From contig JBBRMF010000132.1 in the NCBI GenBank assembly GCA_038230975.1, positions 1 to 13,853 of the forward strand: DNA of 13,853 bases, given 5' to 3'. Positions 6,990 to 13,853 of the stretch are shown piece after piece. Position 1 is the first letter of the stretch; the number at the start of each line of letters is the position of its first letter. The DNA comes from JANXVV01 sp038230975. Lineage in GTDB: Bacteria; Planctomycetota; Phycisphaerae; Tepidisphaerales; Tepidisphaeraceae. The notes under the pieces were generated by a model. That model was not told where the DNA came from and made no database searches. It worked only from the letters and a program-made list of their open reading frames with translations. The position numbers and the translations under genes are program-made.

Positions 6990-7946
6990 ATGAAACCAAT
7001 CACCACCCTTCTTTCGTTAATCTTCCTGGCGACTTCGCCCCTCATCGCCTCGGCCGATCTTCGCGTTGCGATGGTTCTTCCCGGTTCCGACAACGACAAA
7101 GGCTGGAACCAGATGGCTCGCGAAGGGCTCGACCGAATCAAGAAAGAACTGAAAGCCGAAACGCAGATTGTGACGAATGTAAAATCCGCCGACTTCTACA
7201 GCCGCATCAGCAACTTCGCCGAAGACGGATTCGAGGTCGTGATCTGCCACGGTGGTGAGTTTGAAAAGGTCGTCAAAGAAGCAGCTAAGGCCTACCCTAA
7301 AACCCATTTTATCGTGGGAGGATGTCCGAATGAAATCACCGGTGCCATCGCCGTTGAGTTTATGACGCGCGATGCCTCGCAGTTGGTGGGCCTCGTCGCG
7401 GCCAATGTGAGCAAGACAAAGACCGTGGCATTTGTCGGAGCTGATCCGGTCGCCCCTCTCCAAGCCTGCTACGACGGTATGAAAGACGGGCTCAAAAACG
7501 CCAATCCTGCCGTAGCCATTCTCCCGGCCATTTGGACCAATAGCTGGGACTCTCCGACGATCGCCCGCGAAAAAGCGCAAGCCGCGATCTCCGGCAATGC
7601 CGACGTGATCTACCAGAACGTCGACGCCGCGGCGATCGGGGTATTTCAAGCCGTTCAGGCCGCCAACGAAACCGGCAAATCCATCGCCGCGTTCGGATGC
7701 AACAGCAATCAGAACGCCCTCGCACCCGATGTCATCCTCGGAAGCGTCGTCCTCAACATTCAGCAGGCCTACCTCGACCTTGCTCGTGATGCAGCTTCGG
7801 GGAAGCAGAAAAATTCCGCCGTTAAACTTGGCCTTTCAGGCGGGTATGTCGACCTTATTCTCAATGAGCAACACCCGGCAATCAATGCCGCCCTGAAAAC
7901 GAAAGTCGACGCATTGCGAGCCAGCCTCGTCAATCCCGCCAAATAG
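6990..7946 (+). CDS. BMP-family ABC transporter substrate-binding protein
   Basis: Periplasmic binding protein of the basic membrane protein (BMP/PnrA/TmpC, Med) family, whose characterised members bind purine nucleosides or related compounds. Residues 1-22 form a Sec signal peptide with cleavage after ASA-22. There is no lipobox cysteine, unlike many BMP lipoproteins of spirochetes and Firmicutes. The mature protein begins DLRVAMVLPGSDNDKGWNQ, the family's typical N-terminal ligand loop. Other family blocks are FEVVICHGGEF, FIVGG, VAFVGADPVAP, ADVIYQNVDAAAIGVFQA and GSVVLNIQQAY. The length of 318 residues is normal. No permease or ATPase gene is adjacent, so the transporter partners lie elsewhere or the protein acts as a sensor. 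No clear Shine-Dalgarno precedes the ATG. The ligand is unknown. Confidence 0.93.
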   Translation: MKPITTLLSLIFLATSPLIASADLRVAMVLPGSDNDKGWNQMAREGLDRIKKELKAETQIVTNVKSADFYSRISNFAEDGFEVVICHGGEFEKVVKEAAKAYPKTHFIVGGCPNEITGAIAVEFMTRDASQLVGLVAANVSKTKTVAFVGADPVAPLQACYDGMKDGLKNANPAVAILPAIWTNSWDSPTIAREKAQAAISGNADVIYQNVDAAAIGVFQAVQAANETGKSIAAFGCNSNQNALAPDVILGSVVLNIQQAYLDLARDAASGKQKNSAVKLGLSGGYVDLILNEQHPAINAALKTKVDALRASLVNPAK

Positions 7947-7990
7947 AATTGACGCAACTCGCGCCGCTAAATCGCCTATAGGCTCGGCTC

Positions 7991-9718
7991 ATGGCTATTA
8001 CTCTACGCCGGCTGGTCGTTGGAATGCTCCTTCTTTCAGGCGGAGCTTTGTGGTTCGTTTTCGGTCGTTCGCAATGGTGGTACTCCACCCAATTCATCGT
8101 ACTGGCCTTGCAGATTGCATTCTCTTTATTACCCCCGGTGAACCGCTGGATCAGCAACCGACTGGATTCAATCCGCACACTTTCCCCTCGCGCCAAAACC
8201 TTGATCTCGCTGAGCATTGGCGTGCTGGGAATGGGATACCTATTTCTCTCCGCGATTCAGCAAGACCGCGACCTGTTCCCAAAATACCACGATGAATCAA
8301 TGCACCTCATCCAAGCCCGTCAGCTTGCCATTGGCCATTTATGGATGCCGCCCCATGAGCTACCCCAATTCTTCGAAACGTTTCACGTGTTCGTGACGCC
8401 TGTCTACGCCGCCATGCAGTTTCCCGGAACCTCGCTGCTCTATGTTCCCGGAATCTGGCTGCACCTCCCTTATTGGATTACCCCACTTGCGATTGCCGGG
8501 ATATGCATCGGATTGCTCTTTAAAATCGTCACGGAACTCATCGACGGAGTCGCCGGCGTTCTTGCTTCAATCATGCTCTTGGGTGTCCTCGAGTTTCGCT
8601 ATCTCTCGGTCATGGTCCTCTCTAATTCTGCAGCCTTACTGCTTGGTTTATGCACGGTCTGGGCCTGGCTGCGTTGGAGGTCACATCAAACCGCGACCGC
8701 CGCCTGCTGCATCGGCGCATTTGCAGGTTGGGCCGCCATCACTCGCCCACCCGACGCCATCTGCTTTGCCCTCCCGATCGGGATCGCGATGGCCCACGCA
8801 CTTTTCCACCGATTACACAAAGCGAAACTCACCGCCGCACTTTGTTTAATTGCCGGTGCCGCGCCTTTTCTTCTCCTTCAGCTTTATTTCAATCACGGTG
8901 TCACGGGTCACTGGTTCGATTCACCTCACGAGCTCTACGTCCGTACGTTCCACCCCGGTGGTGGTTATGGCTCCCCCCACGACAAATCCACCGGACGCCC
9001 GCAGACCACCCTGCAACAAAAGCTGGACTACTATGACGGATACATCACGCGCGATGTCGGCCGATATTCGTCTTCCACCGCCCCTCGTATCTGGATCGAC
9101 GAAAGACTTCCGAAATTATTCAAGGCCTCGCTCCCCAACCTCCTCTTCATTTTTTTACTGCCGTGCGGATTGCTCGGAATTCGTCGGCGCGAGATCTGGG
9201 TCGTCGTCGGGGTGTGTCCCCTTTTCATCGCTTTCTACGCATTTAGCATATTCTTCGCTTCGCAGTATTGCCTCATCAACGCCGCCGCGCTCATCCCGCT
9301 GGTATTGCTCGGCGCTCGTGAAATAGAAGGGATTTTCCCAAACCAGCATCGCATTTTTGCAACGACCAGCACGATCGCCATCGCCGCGCTTAGTTTCACT
9401 CAATTGCCGCAGTTCAACCCGGCCGTTACCGAACAGTATGAGAGCAAAACCCTCTATGCGGTTGAATCGGGCCTGAAGAATATCCCAGGCCGCGCCGTCG
9501 TTTTCTTCCGATACCAGCGCTACGACAATGTTCACGAAGAACCCGTCTACAACATCGAGGCAGCCGACATCGATTCACAGCGAATTATTCGGGCCCAGGA
9601 TCTTGGCCCCACTGAAAACCAGAAACTCATTCTCTACTACGCCGAGCGCCAGCCCGATCGTCAAGCCTACCTCTTTAATCGCGCCGATCGCACTCTCACG
9701 AAACTTCCCTCCCCATAG
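7991..9718 (+). CDS. GT-C membrane glycosyltransferase, ArnT/PMT (GT39)-like
   Basis: A 575-residue polytopic membrane protein resembling the ArnT/PMT group, which transfers sugars from polyprenyl-phosphate donors to lipid or protein acceptors on the outer face of the inner membrane. Three hydrophobic segments (about 8-25, 33-50, 70-90) precede a loop with H100-D101-E102, matching the acidic catalytic motif in the first periplasmic loop. Further family marks are QFPGTSLLYVPG (143-154) and AITRPPDA (249-256), plus about seven more hydrophobic segments. A soluble C-terminal part of roughly 110 residues follows. It starts 44 bases after the BMP gene on the same strand, with no strong Shine-Dalgarno. 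Donor and acceptor cannot be told. The assignment is to fold and superfamily, not to a specific reaction. Confidence 0.8.
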   Translation: MAITLRRLVVGMLLLSGGALWFVFGRSQWWYSTQFIVLALQIAFSLLPPVNRWISNRLDSIRTLSPRAKTLISLSIGVLGMGYLFLSAIQQDRDLFPKYHDESMHLIQARQLAIGHLWMPPHELPQFFETFHVFVTPVYAAMQFPGTSLLYVPGIWLHLPYWITPLAIAGICIGLLFKIVTELIDGVAGVLASIMLLGVLEFRYLSVMVLSNSAALLLGLCTVWAWLRWRSHQTATAACCIGAFAGWAAITRPPDAICFALPIGIAMAHALFHRLHKAKLTAALCLIAGAAPFLLLQLYFNHGVTGHWFDSPHELYVRTFHPGGGYGSPHDKSTGRPQTTLQQKLDYYDGYITRDVGRYSSSTAPRIWIDERLPKLFKASLPNLLFIFLLPCGLLGIRRREIWVVVGVCPLFIAFYAFSIFFASQYCLINAAALIPLVLLGAREIEGIFPNQHRIFATTSTIAIAALSFTQLPQFNPAVTEQYESKTLYAVESGLKNIPGRAVVFFRYQRYDNVHEEPVYNIEAADIDSQRIIRAQDLGPTENQKLILYYAERQPDRQAYLFNRADRTLTKLPSP

Positions 9719-9760
9719 TCGAGTATTCTCGAAACGCTACGGCAACCTACTTCGCCTCCG

Positions 9761-10432
9761 CTATTCGCAACAACCACAAACCGCGTCGACGAACGCATCA
9801 ATCTTTTTCGCGGATTTCTGTCCTGGCGCGCCTTCCACTCCACTGCTCACATCCACAGCCCAGGGCTTCAGTTGATGAATTACCTCCGCCACATTTTCCG
9901 GTCGAAGCCCGCCCGCTGCGATGATTGGCGGCAAGCCGTCAAACGCTCCCTGCTTCTGCAATTCCGCAATCGCCTCCCAGTTATTTTCCACACCCGTACC
10001 GCCAACTCCTTTGCCGGCTGTCTCCAGAACGAAGCCTCGCAGATTATGCAGCGAATATTTTGAGATCGCCTGCCGCCATTCCTCAAGCTCGCCTGCAATT
10101 GTGTCCGGCGAAACGCGCACCGCTTTGAGCACAATGCGATCATGAAGCGCCGCAATCGTCGCGGCTTTCTCATGCCCATGCAATTGAATATGCCGCAAGC
10201 CGAGCGATTCAATAATCTCGCGCATCTCACCCAAATCGGCATCCACAAATAAACCCACCGGCGTCACGAACGGCGGCAACACCGCGATGATCTCGCGCGC
10301 CGTCTCAATCGTCACGCACCTCGGGGCCGGTTTATAGAAAACCATCCCGATCGCATCCGCCCCGGCATGCGCCGCGGCCCATGCATCCTCAACGCAAGTG
10401 ATCCCGCAGATTTTAATTCGTGTTCGTCGCAC
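9761..10432 (-). CDS. trpF: Phosphoribosylanthranilate isomerase (TrpF)
   Basis: TrpF converts N-(5-phosphoribosyl)anthranilate to the CdRP enol form by an Amadori rearrangement, the third step of tryptophan synthesis. The (beta-alpha)8-barrel is complete at 223 residues: RIKICGIT with the catalytic base C9, GADAIGMVF, VGLFVDA, IQLHG, GGTG (144-147), AAGGLRPENV and DVSSGVEG (194-201). The general-acid aspartate (D126 in Thermotoga maritima TrpF, in LLDT) is glutamate here (VLET, E137, codon at 10022-10024), a conservative but unusual change. The start is a GTG directly before RRTRIKICG. A stop lies four codons upstream in frame, so no earlier start fits. No other trp gene is nearby. It converges on the glycosyltransferase and is divergent from the rhamnulokinase. 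Confidence 0.95.
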   Translation of the reverse strand: MRRTRIKICGITCVEDAWAAAHAGADAIGMVFYKPAPRCVTIETAREIIAVLPPFVTPVGLFVDADLGEMREIIESLGLRHIQLHGHEKAATIAALHDRIVLKAVRVSPDTIAGELEEWRQAISKYSLHNLRGFVLETAGKGVGGTGVENNWEAIAELQKQGAFDGLPPIIAAGGLRPENVAEVIHQLKPWAVDVSSGVEGAPGQKSAKKIDAFVDAVCGCCE

Positions 10433-10504
10433 GATTTGATGCTATGCCGGAACTTCACCGCTCACAACTGGCGGTCCCACGCTCCATCGCTAACATAATC
10501 TCCA

Positions 10505-10538
10505 TCCCCTCCCCCCTTGAGTATAAGGGGGGAGGGGA
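10505..10538. repeat. Perfect 14-bp inverted repeat (C-rich/G-rich hairpin)
   Basis: TCCCCTCCCCCCTT (10505-10518), loop GAGTAT, then AAGGGGGGAGGGGA (10525-10538) form a perfect 14-bp stem. It lies between divergent trpF and rhamnulokinase starts, 33 bases upstream of the kinase ATG, so a terminator for either gene is unlikely. It may be a dispersed repeat or a leader hairpin affecting expression. Confidence 0.8.
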
Positions 10539-10571
10539 CCACACAAATATTTCTCCCACGGAGTCGATCGA

Positions 10572-12047
10572 ATGCCCGGTACGAATTTCCTCGCCTTTGA
10601 TCTCGGTGCCGAAAGTGGTCGAGCCGTCGTCGGCACGCTTCACAACGGCAAACTGGAACTGAACGAAAAACACCGTTTCCCCAATCCCACCGGGCGAATG
10701 CGCGGCCATCTCCACTGGAACTTGTTGCAACAATGGGAGGAACTCAAAACCGGCCTGCGCAAAGTCGCCGCCGAAAAAATCCAAATCGCCGGAATCGGCG
10801 TCGATACCTGGGGCGTCGATTTCGGATTCATCGGCAAAAATGGTGAGATCCTCGGCAACCCCTATCACTACCGCGACTCGCGCACCGATAGCCTGATGGA
10901 AAAAACATTTCAGCGAGTCCCCCGCTCTGAAATCTTCCAGGCCACCGGCATTCAATTCATGACGATCAATTCGCTCTATCAAATGATCGCAATGGTCCAG
11001 AAAAAAGATTGGCCGTTGCAACAGGCCGAAACGATGCTCTTCGTCCCCGACATCTTTAACTATCTGTTCACCGGCCTGCGGAAAAGCGAATTTTCGATCG
11101 CATCCACCAGCCAGATGTATGACATGCACAAAAATGCCTGGGCAACCGAACTGCTGGGGAAACTTGAAATCCCCCTCGGAATACTGCCCGAAGTAGTTCC
11201 CTCCGGCACGGTTCTCGGGCCTCTGCTTGATGACGTCGCCAAAGAATGCGATTGCGGGCCGATCCCGGTCATCGCCCCTTGTCTGCATGATACCGCAAGT
11301 GCCGTGGCAGCCGTTCCCGCCCAAGGCAATGACTGGTGCTACATCTCCTCCGGCACCTGGTCGCTCATGGGCGTCGAAATTCCCGCACCCATCATCAATG
11401 AAAAATCCCTCAAATATAATTACACCAACGAAGGCGGTGTTGGCGGAACGATTCGGCTTTTGAAAAACATCATGGGCATGTGGCTTATTCAGGAATGCCG
11501 CCGTCATTTCCGCAAGGAAGGATACGAGCACACCTACGCAGAGCTCACCCAGATGGCCGGCCGCGCCAAAGGGTTCACTTCACTGATCGATCCCGATTAT
11601 CCCCCCTTCCTTTCACCTGGCGACCTGCCCGTCAAAATCGAACAATACTGCCGCCTGACCAAACAGCCCACCCCCGCCACGCGCGGCGATTTTATCCGCA
11701 CCTGCCTGGACAGCCTTGCTCTCACCTATCGAAGAACGCTTGAAGGTTTGGAAGATTTGATCGGCCGCAAAATCGGCGTCATCCACATCGTCGGAGGTGG
11801 TTGCCAAAATGAACTTCTCAATCAAATGACCGCCGACGCCACCGGCCGTCTCGTGATCGCCGGCCCGGTCGAAGGCACCGCAATGGGCAATATCCTGGTG
11901 CAAGCGATGGCCGTCGGAGTCGTCAAGGATTTATCCGAAGCCCGCTCCATCATCCGCGCCAGCTTCCCCGTCAAACGCTTTGAACCACAAGACCAGGAGC
12001 CTTGGAATGAAGCCTACGAAAAGTTCGAACAACTGACCCAACGATAA
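10572..12047 (+). CDS. rhaB: Rhamnulokinase (RhaB-like, FGGY kinase)
   Basis: Phosphorylates L-rhamnulose to L-rhamnulose 1-phosphate with ATP, step two of L-rhamnose breakdown, in the cytoplasm. At 491 residues it has the normal two-domain FGGY layout. The N-terminal phosphate loop AFDLGAESGR (8-17) is followed by GIGVDTWGVDFG (75-85), typical of rhamnulokinases. Then come NPYHYRDSRT, the catalytic aspartate in CLHDTASAVAAVP (D240), ISSGTWSLMG (258-267) and the ATPase loop VGGGCQNELLNQMTADATG (about 406-424). The start is supported by GGAG eight bases before the ATG. No rhamnose isomerase, aldolase, transporter or regulator lies nearby, so the rest of the pathway is encoded elsewhere. Another FGGY substrate such as L-fuculose is possible but less likely from the motifs. 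Confidence 0.92.
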   Translation: MPGTNFLAFDLGAESGRAVVGTLHNGKLELNEKHRFPNPTGRMRGHLHWNLLQQWEELKTGLRKVAAEKIQIAGIGVDTWGVDFGFIGKNGEILGNPYHYRDSRTDSLMEKTFQRVPRSEIFQATGIQFMTINSLYQMIAMVQKKDWPLQQAETMLFVPDIFNYLFTGLRKSEFSIASTSQMYDMHKNAWATELLGKLEIPLGILPEVVPSGTVLGPLLDDVAKECDCGPIPVIAPCLHDTASAVAAVPAQGNDWCYISSGTWSLMGVEIPAPIINEKSLKYNYTNEGGVGGTIRLLKNIMGMWLIQECRRHFRKEGYEHTYAELTQMAGRAKGFTSLIDPDYPPFLSPGDLPVKIEQYCRLTKQPTPATRGDFIRTCLDSLALTYRRTLEGLEDLIGRKIGVIHIVGGGCQNELLNQMTADATGRLVIAGPVEGTAMGNILVQAMAVGVVKDLSEARSIIRASFPVKRFEPQDQEPWNEAYEKFEQLTQR

Positions 12048-12117
12048 TCCTGTCCCCTCCTATCAGTACTCCGAAGGGACGGCTCGCATTGCCGGGCGAC
12101 TTACAACCGGCTCGCAT

Positions 12118-12229
12118 GAAATAGCCACTGAGTCACAGAGACACGGAGAGAATTATAAGGATGGGAATCTAGAAATCTGGTTCGCTCGGCGCCTTTTACT
12201 CTGTGTCTCTGTGACTCAGTGGCTATTTC
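12118..12229. repeat. 31-bp inverted repeat element (CACTGAGTCACAGAGACAC type)
   Basis: The arms 12118-12148 and 12199-12229 are reverse complements over 31 bp with one mismatch (G-T in RNA), around a 50-base centre. The wording CCACTGAGTCACAGAGACAC resembles intergenic elements I recall as common in planctomycete-like genomes; this is memory, not a search. The right arm overlaps the last codons and stop of the convergent membrane-protein gene. It may serve as a bidirectional transcript end between two convergent genes. No target-site duplication is seen at its edges. Confidence 0.85.
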
Positions 12230-12740
12230 GCGGCAACGCAAACCCCCGATCATCACTCACCTTGATCAACCGCACCCCGATCGTCATCGCCAGGCAAAGC
12301 GCTTCCTGCCGGGCTATCGGCGTCGGCGGGCACTCAATGACTTCCTCATCGCATACCATTTCAATCAACCCATCCGCATGATCCGGATCGTGCCCAAACG
12401 TAAGCCGAACGCTGCGTACGCGATCAAACGAAACAAACCGCTCGATTCCAAATCGGCGATATCCCGTCCGCAACCGGATCCGCCGCTCAGAAGCCAACAA
12501 CGCGATTTCGCTTCGAGTCAGGTAGCATCCGATTGCCGTAAACCCGAAGGCAACTCCAAACATAAGGCTCATATAGCCTTCGAAATGCCCATGTGAAAAA
12601 GCGAACACGCAAACGACGAGATGCAGAAATGAAAGCCCAGAGAAGAAAAAAACTGCGGTCCAATGACATCCACCGCGCAGGATCAGGTCTTGAACCTTGA
12701 CGCCACTCTGTATGTCTTCCGTTGACAGTCGACCTGGCAT
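12216..12740 (-). CDS. Two-span membrane protein with cytoplasmic domain, unknown function
   Basis: The protein has 174 residues from MPGRLSTEDIQ. Two hydrophobic helices (about 28-48 and 57-74) are followed by a soluble, beta-looking domain of about 95 residues (LTRSEIALLASERRIRLRTG..., then SFDRVRSVRLTFG). The layout of a helix pair followed by a strand-rich domain resembles bacterial PH-like membrane proteins, but I cannot assign a family. The start at 12740 is chosen because GGAGG (12745-12749) lies four bases upstream. An ATG at 12818 in the same frame would add 26 basic, low-complexity residues and has no such site. The C-terminal residues RNSH and the TGA stop are written by the right arm of the 31-bp repeat, so the original end may have been replaced. 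Confidence 0.72.
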   Translation of the reverse strand: MPGRLSTEDIQSGVKVQDLILRGGCHWTAVFFFSGLSFLHLVVCVFAFSHGHFEGYMSLMFGVAFGFTAIGCYLTRSEIALLASERRIRLRTGYRRFGIERFVSFDRVRSVRLTFGHDPDHADGLIEMVCDEEVIECPPTPIARQEALCLAMTIGVRLIKVSDDRGFALPRNSH

Positions 12741-12842
12741 ACCACCTCCAGCGCAGCGCGGTTTCCGGTTAGATAGTAGACAGGCCAAACCCCGGAGACA
12801 ACGTCGCCGTCCCATCAAATAAACGCTACGTCCCCTACAAAG

Positions 12843-12860
12843 CCCCCGGCATGCCGGGGG
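12843..12860. repeat. 18-bp perfect palindrome, GCATGC core
   Basis: CCCCCGGCATGCCGGGGG is fully self-complementary. It could form a very stable stem in RNA, or serve as a symmetrical protein site. There is no T-run on either side, so it is a poor intrinsic terminator. Its centre is exactly 61 bases from that of the palindrome at 12905-12920. Confidence 0.75.
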
Positions 12861-12904
12861 AAAGCTTGACTCGCAAACAGAGCCTCGGTTTCAGCAGGAA
12901 TCTC

Positions 12905-12920
12905 CCCCCGCATGCGGGGG
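12905..12920. repeat. 16-bp perfect palindrome, GCATGC core
   Basis: CCCCCGCATGCGGGGG is fully self-complementary and resembles the palindrome at 12843-12860 in its core. The flanking bases of the two do not match, so they are similar stems rather than true copies of one longer repeat. Confidence 0.75.
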
Positions 12921-13062
12921 ATATGTCGGGAAAAAAGCGTCGCTTGGTATCTATTATATAGTCGTGCGCGATCATCCCGACTTTCACGCAATTAGATGGG
13001 ACATTTCCTCACGCCTTCGCGAACAATTGGGAAAATGCGCACAAAACGGTCCGCCCAAAACT

Positions 13063-13092
13063 GTTGCATTTTGTTGCATTTTGTCGCATTTG
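13063..13092. repeat. Three tandem 10-bp units
   Basis: GTTGCATTTT, GTTGCATTTT and GTCGCATTTG lie end to end; the first two are identical and the third differs at two positions. A related inverted wording (AAAATGCGCACAAAAC) sits about 20-30 bases to the left. The unit equals roughly one helical turn, so the copies face the same side of the DNA. Confidence 0.7.
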
Positions 13093-13124
13093 AGGCGTGG
13101 GACTCACTTACATCTGTGCTATGT

Positions 13125-13853
13125 TCAATCACTCGAATTCCGACTCATCACATACCAATGATGCTTGCGACTATGCACATTAAAATGTGTGTGCCATCCC
13201 GCAAATTGCGGTTCGGGATCGTCATCCTTCCGCAGCGCCACGATCGCGGTGACGCCATCGTACAGCGGTGACGGAGGCAATTCTGAAATGACCGGAATCA
13301 CTCGATCCAGGTAGATATCCAGATCCAGCGTCACCGGTTTCACGCGCGGAGGGGGATCGTAGTAGACCACCTTCGCCCCTGAAAAATCCGAATGGATCCG
13401 GTCGGCGACGGGCTTCATCTCGCTCATCCCGCCCGAACTGACAGTGAGGCCGTGTAGCAGGAGCACGTTGATAAAGAGCATGACCGCCCCGTCGGTGTAG
13501 ATAAAACTGCTTCGCCATTTTCGCTGCAAACAAAGCCCGGCAACAACAATCCCCACGCCGATGATGAACGCTCCAACGGCTTCGATCGGCGGGTACCAAA
13601 AATCGCCGTTCAGTCGTTGCAGCTTCAGTCCCTTGATCCACGAGAGTGTGCCTCCTCCCACCAATGGCAGACCCACGGTCAACAACAACAGCAATCCCCA
13701 GAAAGCCATCCACACATATTTTGCCCCGCTCTGCCGAAGCGGATAAGCGCGTTTGATTCGTACGGCCGCATGTGCTGCAAGGATCGCCGCCGGCCCAATC
13801 ATCGGCAGCAGGTATCGCTCCTTGCGATCATGAAAAAAGCTGAGAGCGATCAG
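13125..13853 (-). CDS. Membrane glycosyltransferase (GT-C/PMT-like), C-terminal part, runs off window
   Basis: The frame stays open to the window edge, so at least 242 C-terminal residues are visible and the N-terminus with the catalytic region is missing. The visible part starts LIALSFFHDRKERYLLP. The H-x-R-K-x-RYLLP stretch followed by a hydrophobic helix is typical of the last membrane part of ArnT/PMT-like glycosyltransferases. About three more hydrophobic segments follow (WMAFWGLLLLLTVGLPLVGG, AVGAFIIGVGIVVAGLCL, AVMLFINVLLLHGL). A soluble tail of about 110 residues (MKPVADRIHSDFSGAKVVYYDPPP...) then resembles the periplasmic end domain of such enzymes. An ATG inside the frame at 13802 is not the real start. 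Reaction and acceptor are unknown. Together with the 7991-9718 gene it points to envelope glycosylation. Confidence 0.78.
   Translation of the reverse strand: MIALSFFHDRKERYLLPMIGPAAILAAHAAVRIKRAYPLRQSGAKYVWMAFWGLLLLLTVGLPLVGGGTLSWIKGLKLQRLNGDFWYPPIEAVGAFIIGVGIVVAGLCLQRKWRSSFIYTDGAVMLFINVLLLHGLTVSSGGMSEMKPVADRIHSDFSGAKVVYYDPPPRVKPVTLDLDIYLDRVIPVISELPPSPLYDGVTAIVALRKDDDPEPQFAGWHTHFNVHSRKHHWYVMSRNSSD

Larger units (their letters stand above)
12741..13124. other. Gene-free region with palindromes and a short tandem repeat
   Basis: About 384 bases lie between two minus-strand genes. They hold two CG-rich palindromes, an AT-rich patch (12948-12960, TATCTATTATATA) and a triple 10-bp tandem repeat. 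An open frame at 12964-13161 on the plus strand has unremarkable composition, no Shine-Dalgarno, crosses the tandem repeat and overlaps the end of the next gene; I do not call it. Confidence 0.65.

Noticed and set aside
9719..9732. Short hairpin TCGAG-TATT-CTCGA between convergent genes as a terminator
   Set aside because: It has only five base pairs and no T-run; too weak to call.
10455..11531. Long open frame (358 codons) on the minus strand
   Set aside because: It runs antisense to the rhamnulokinase and across the hairpin. It has no recognisable domain, while the plus strand has complete FGGY kinase motifs.
12741..12818. 26-residue N-terminal extension of the two-span membrane protein
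   Set aside because: The extension is basic, cysteine-containing low-complexity sequence without a ribosome site, whereas GGAGG precedes the internal ATG at 12740.
12843..12920. A CRISPR array as an annotated feature
   Set aside because: There are only two palindromes with differing stems and flanks, no third unit at 61-base steps on either side, no leader and no cas genes.
12964..13161. 65-codon frame on the plus strand
   Set aside because: It starts with GTG, has no ribosome site, crosses the 10-bp tandem repeat and overlaps the end of the membrane glycosyltransferase gene on the other strand.

Overview
The window looks like a chromosomal stretch of a free-living, moderately GC-rich bacterium. 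My best guess is a planctomycete (Phycisphaerae-like). The basis is weak: several families of palindromic intergenic repeats, a Sec-type binding protein without a lipobox, few strong Shine-Dalgarno sites, and loosely grouped metabolic genes. No rRNA, tRNA, transposase, integrase, phage gene or cas gene was seen. It reads as ordinary core/accessory chromosome with repeat-rich gaps, not as a defence or mobile island.

Layout. (1) 2-919 (+): C-terminal two thirds of N-succinylarginine dihydrolase (AstB). (2) 920-1253: no gene, but two inverted-repeat elements. (3) 1254-6051 (-): a co-directional block which, in the direction of transcription, reads Nramp metal transporter, universal stress protein, Gfo/Idh/MocA oxidoreductase, tandem zinc-ribbon protein of unknown function, and a 35-residue single-span membrane protein. 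The first four genes are 33 to 47 bases apart. (4) 6052-6259: divergent control region with a perfect 9-4-9 palindrome and a GC-rich repeat element. (5) 6260-9718 (+): DtxR/MntR-type regulator, orphan BMP-family substrate-binding protein, and a GT-C (ArnT/PMT-like) membrane glycosyltransferase. (6) 9761-10432 (-): phosphoribosylanthranilate isomerase (TrpF), convergent with the glycosyltransferase. (7) 10572-12047 (+): rhamnulokinase, divergent from trpF and preceded by a perfect 14-bp hairpin. (8) 12118-12229: a 31-bp-arm inverted repeat that supplies the end of the next gene. (9) 12216-12740 (-): two-span membrane protein of unknown function. (10) 12741-13124: gene-free, with two GCATGC-centred palindromes exactly 61 bp apart and a 10-bp tandem repeat. 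(11) 13125-13853 (-): C-terminal part of a second membrane glycosyltransferase, running off the window.

How the genes work together. The clearest functional unit is the divergent pair of metal-responsive regulator and Nramp importer, with a palindromic operator candidate placed over a possible importer promoter. This is a manganese/iron homeostasis switch. The stress protein and the downstream genes may be read through from the same promoter. The remaining genes are single steps of separate pathways: arginine catabolism, tryptophan synthesis, rhamnose use and envelope glycosylation. I found no convincing undescribed multi-gene system. The best candidates for novelty are the tandem zinc-ribbon protein, the 35-residue membrane protein, the D-to-E change at the TrpF general-acid position, and the repeat elements inserted next to start and stop codons.
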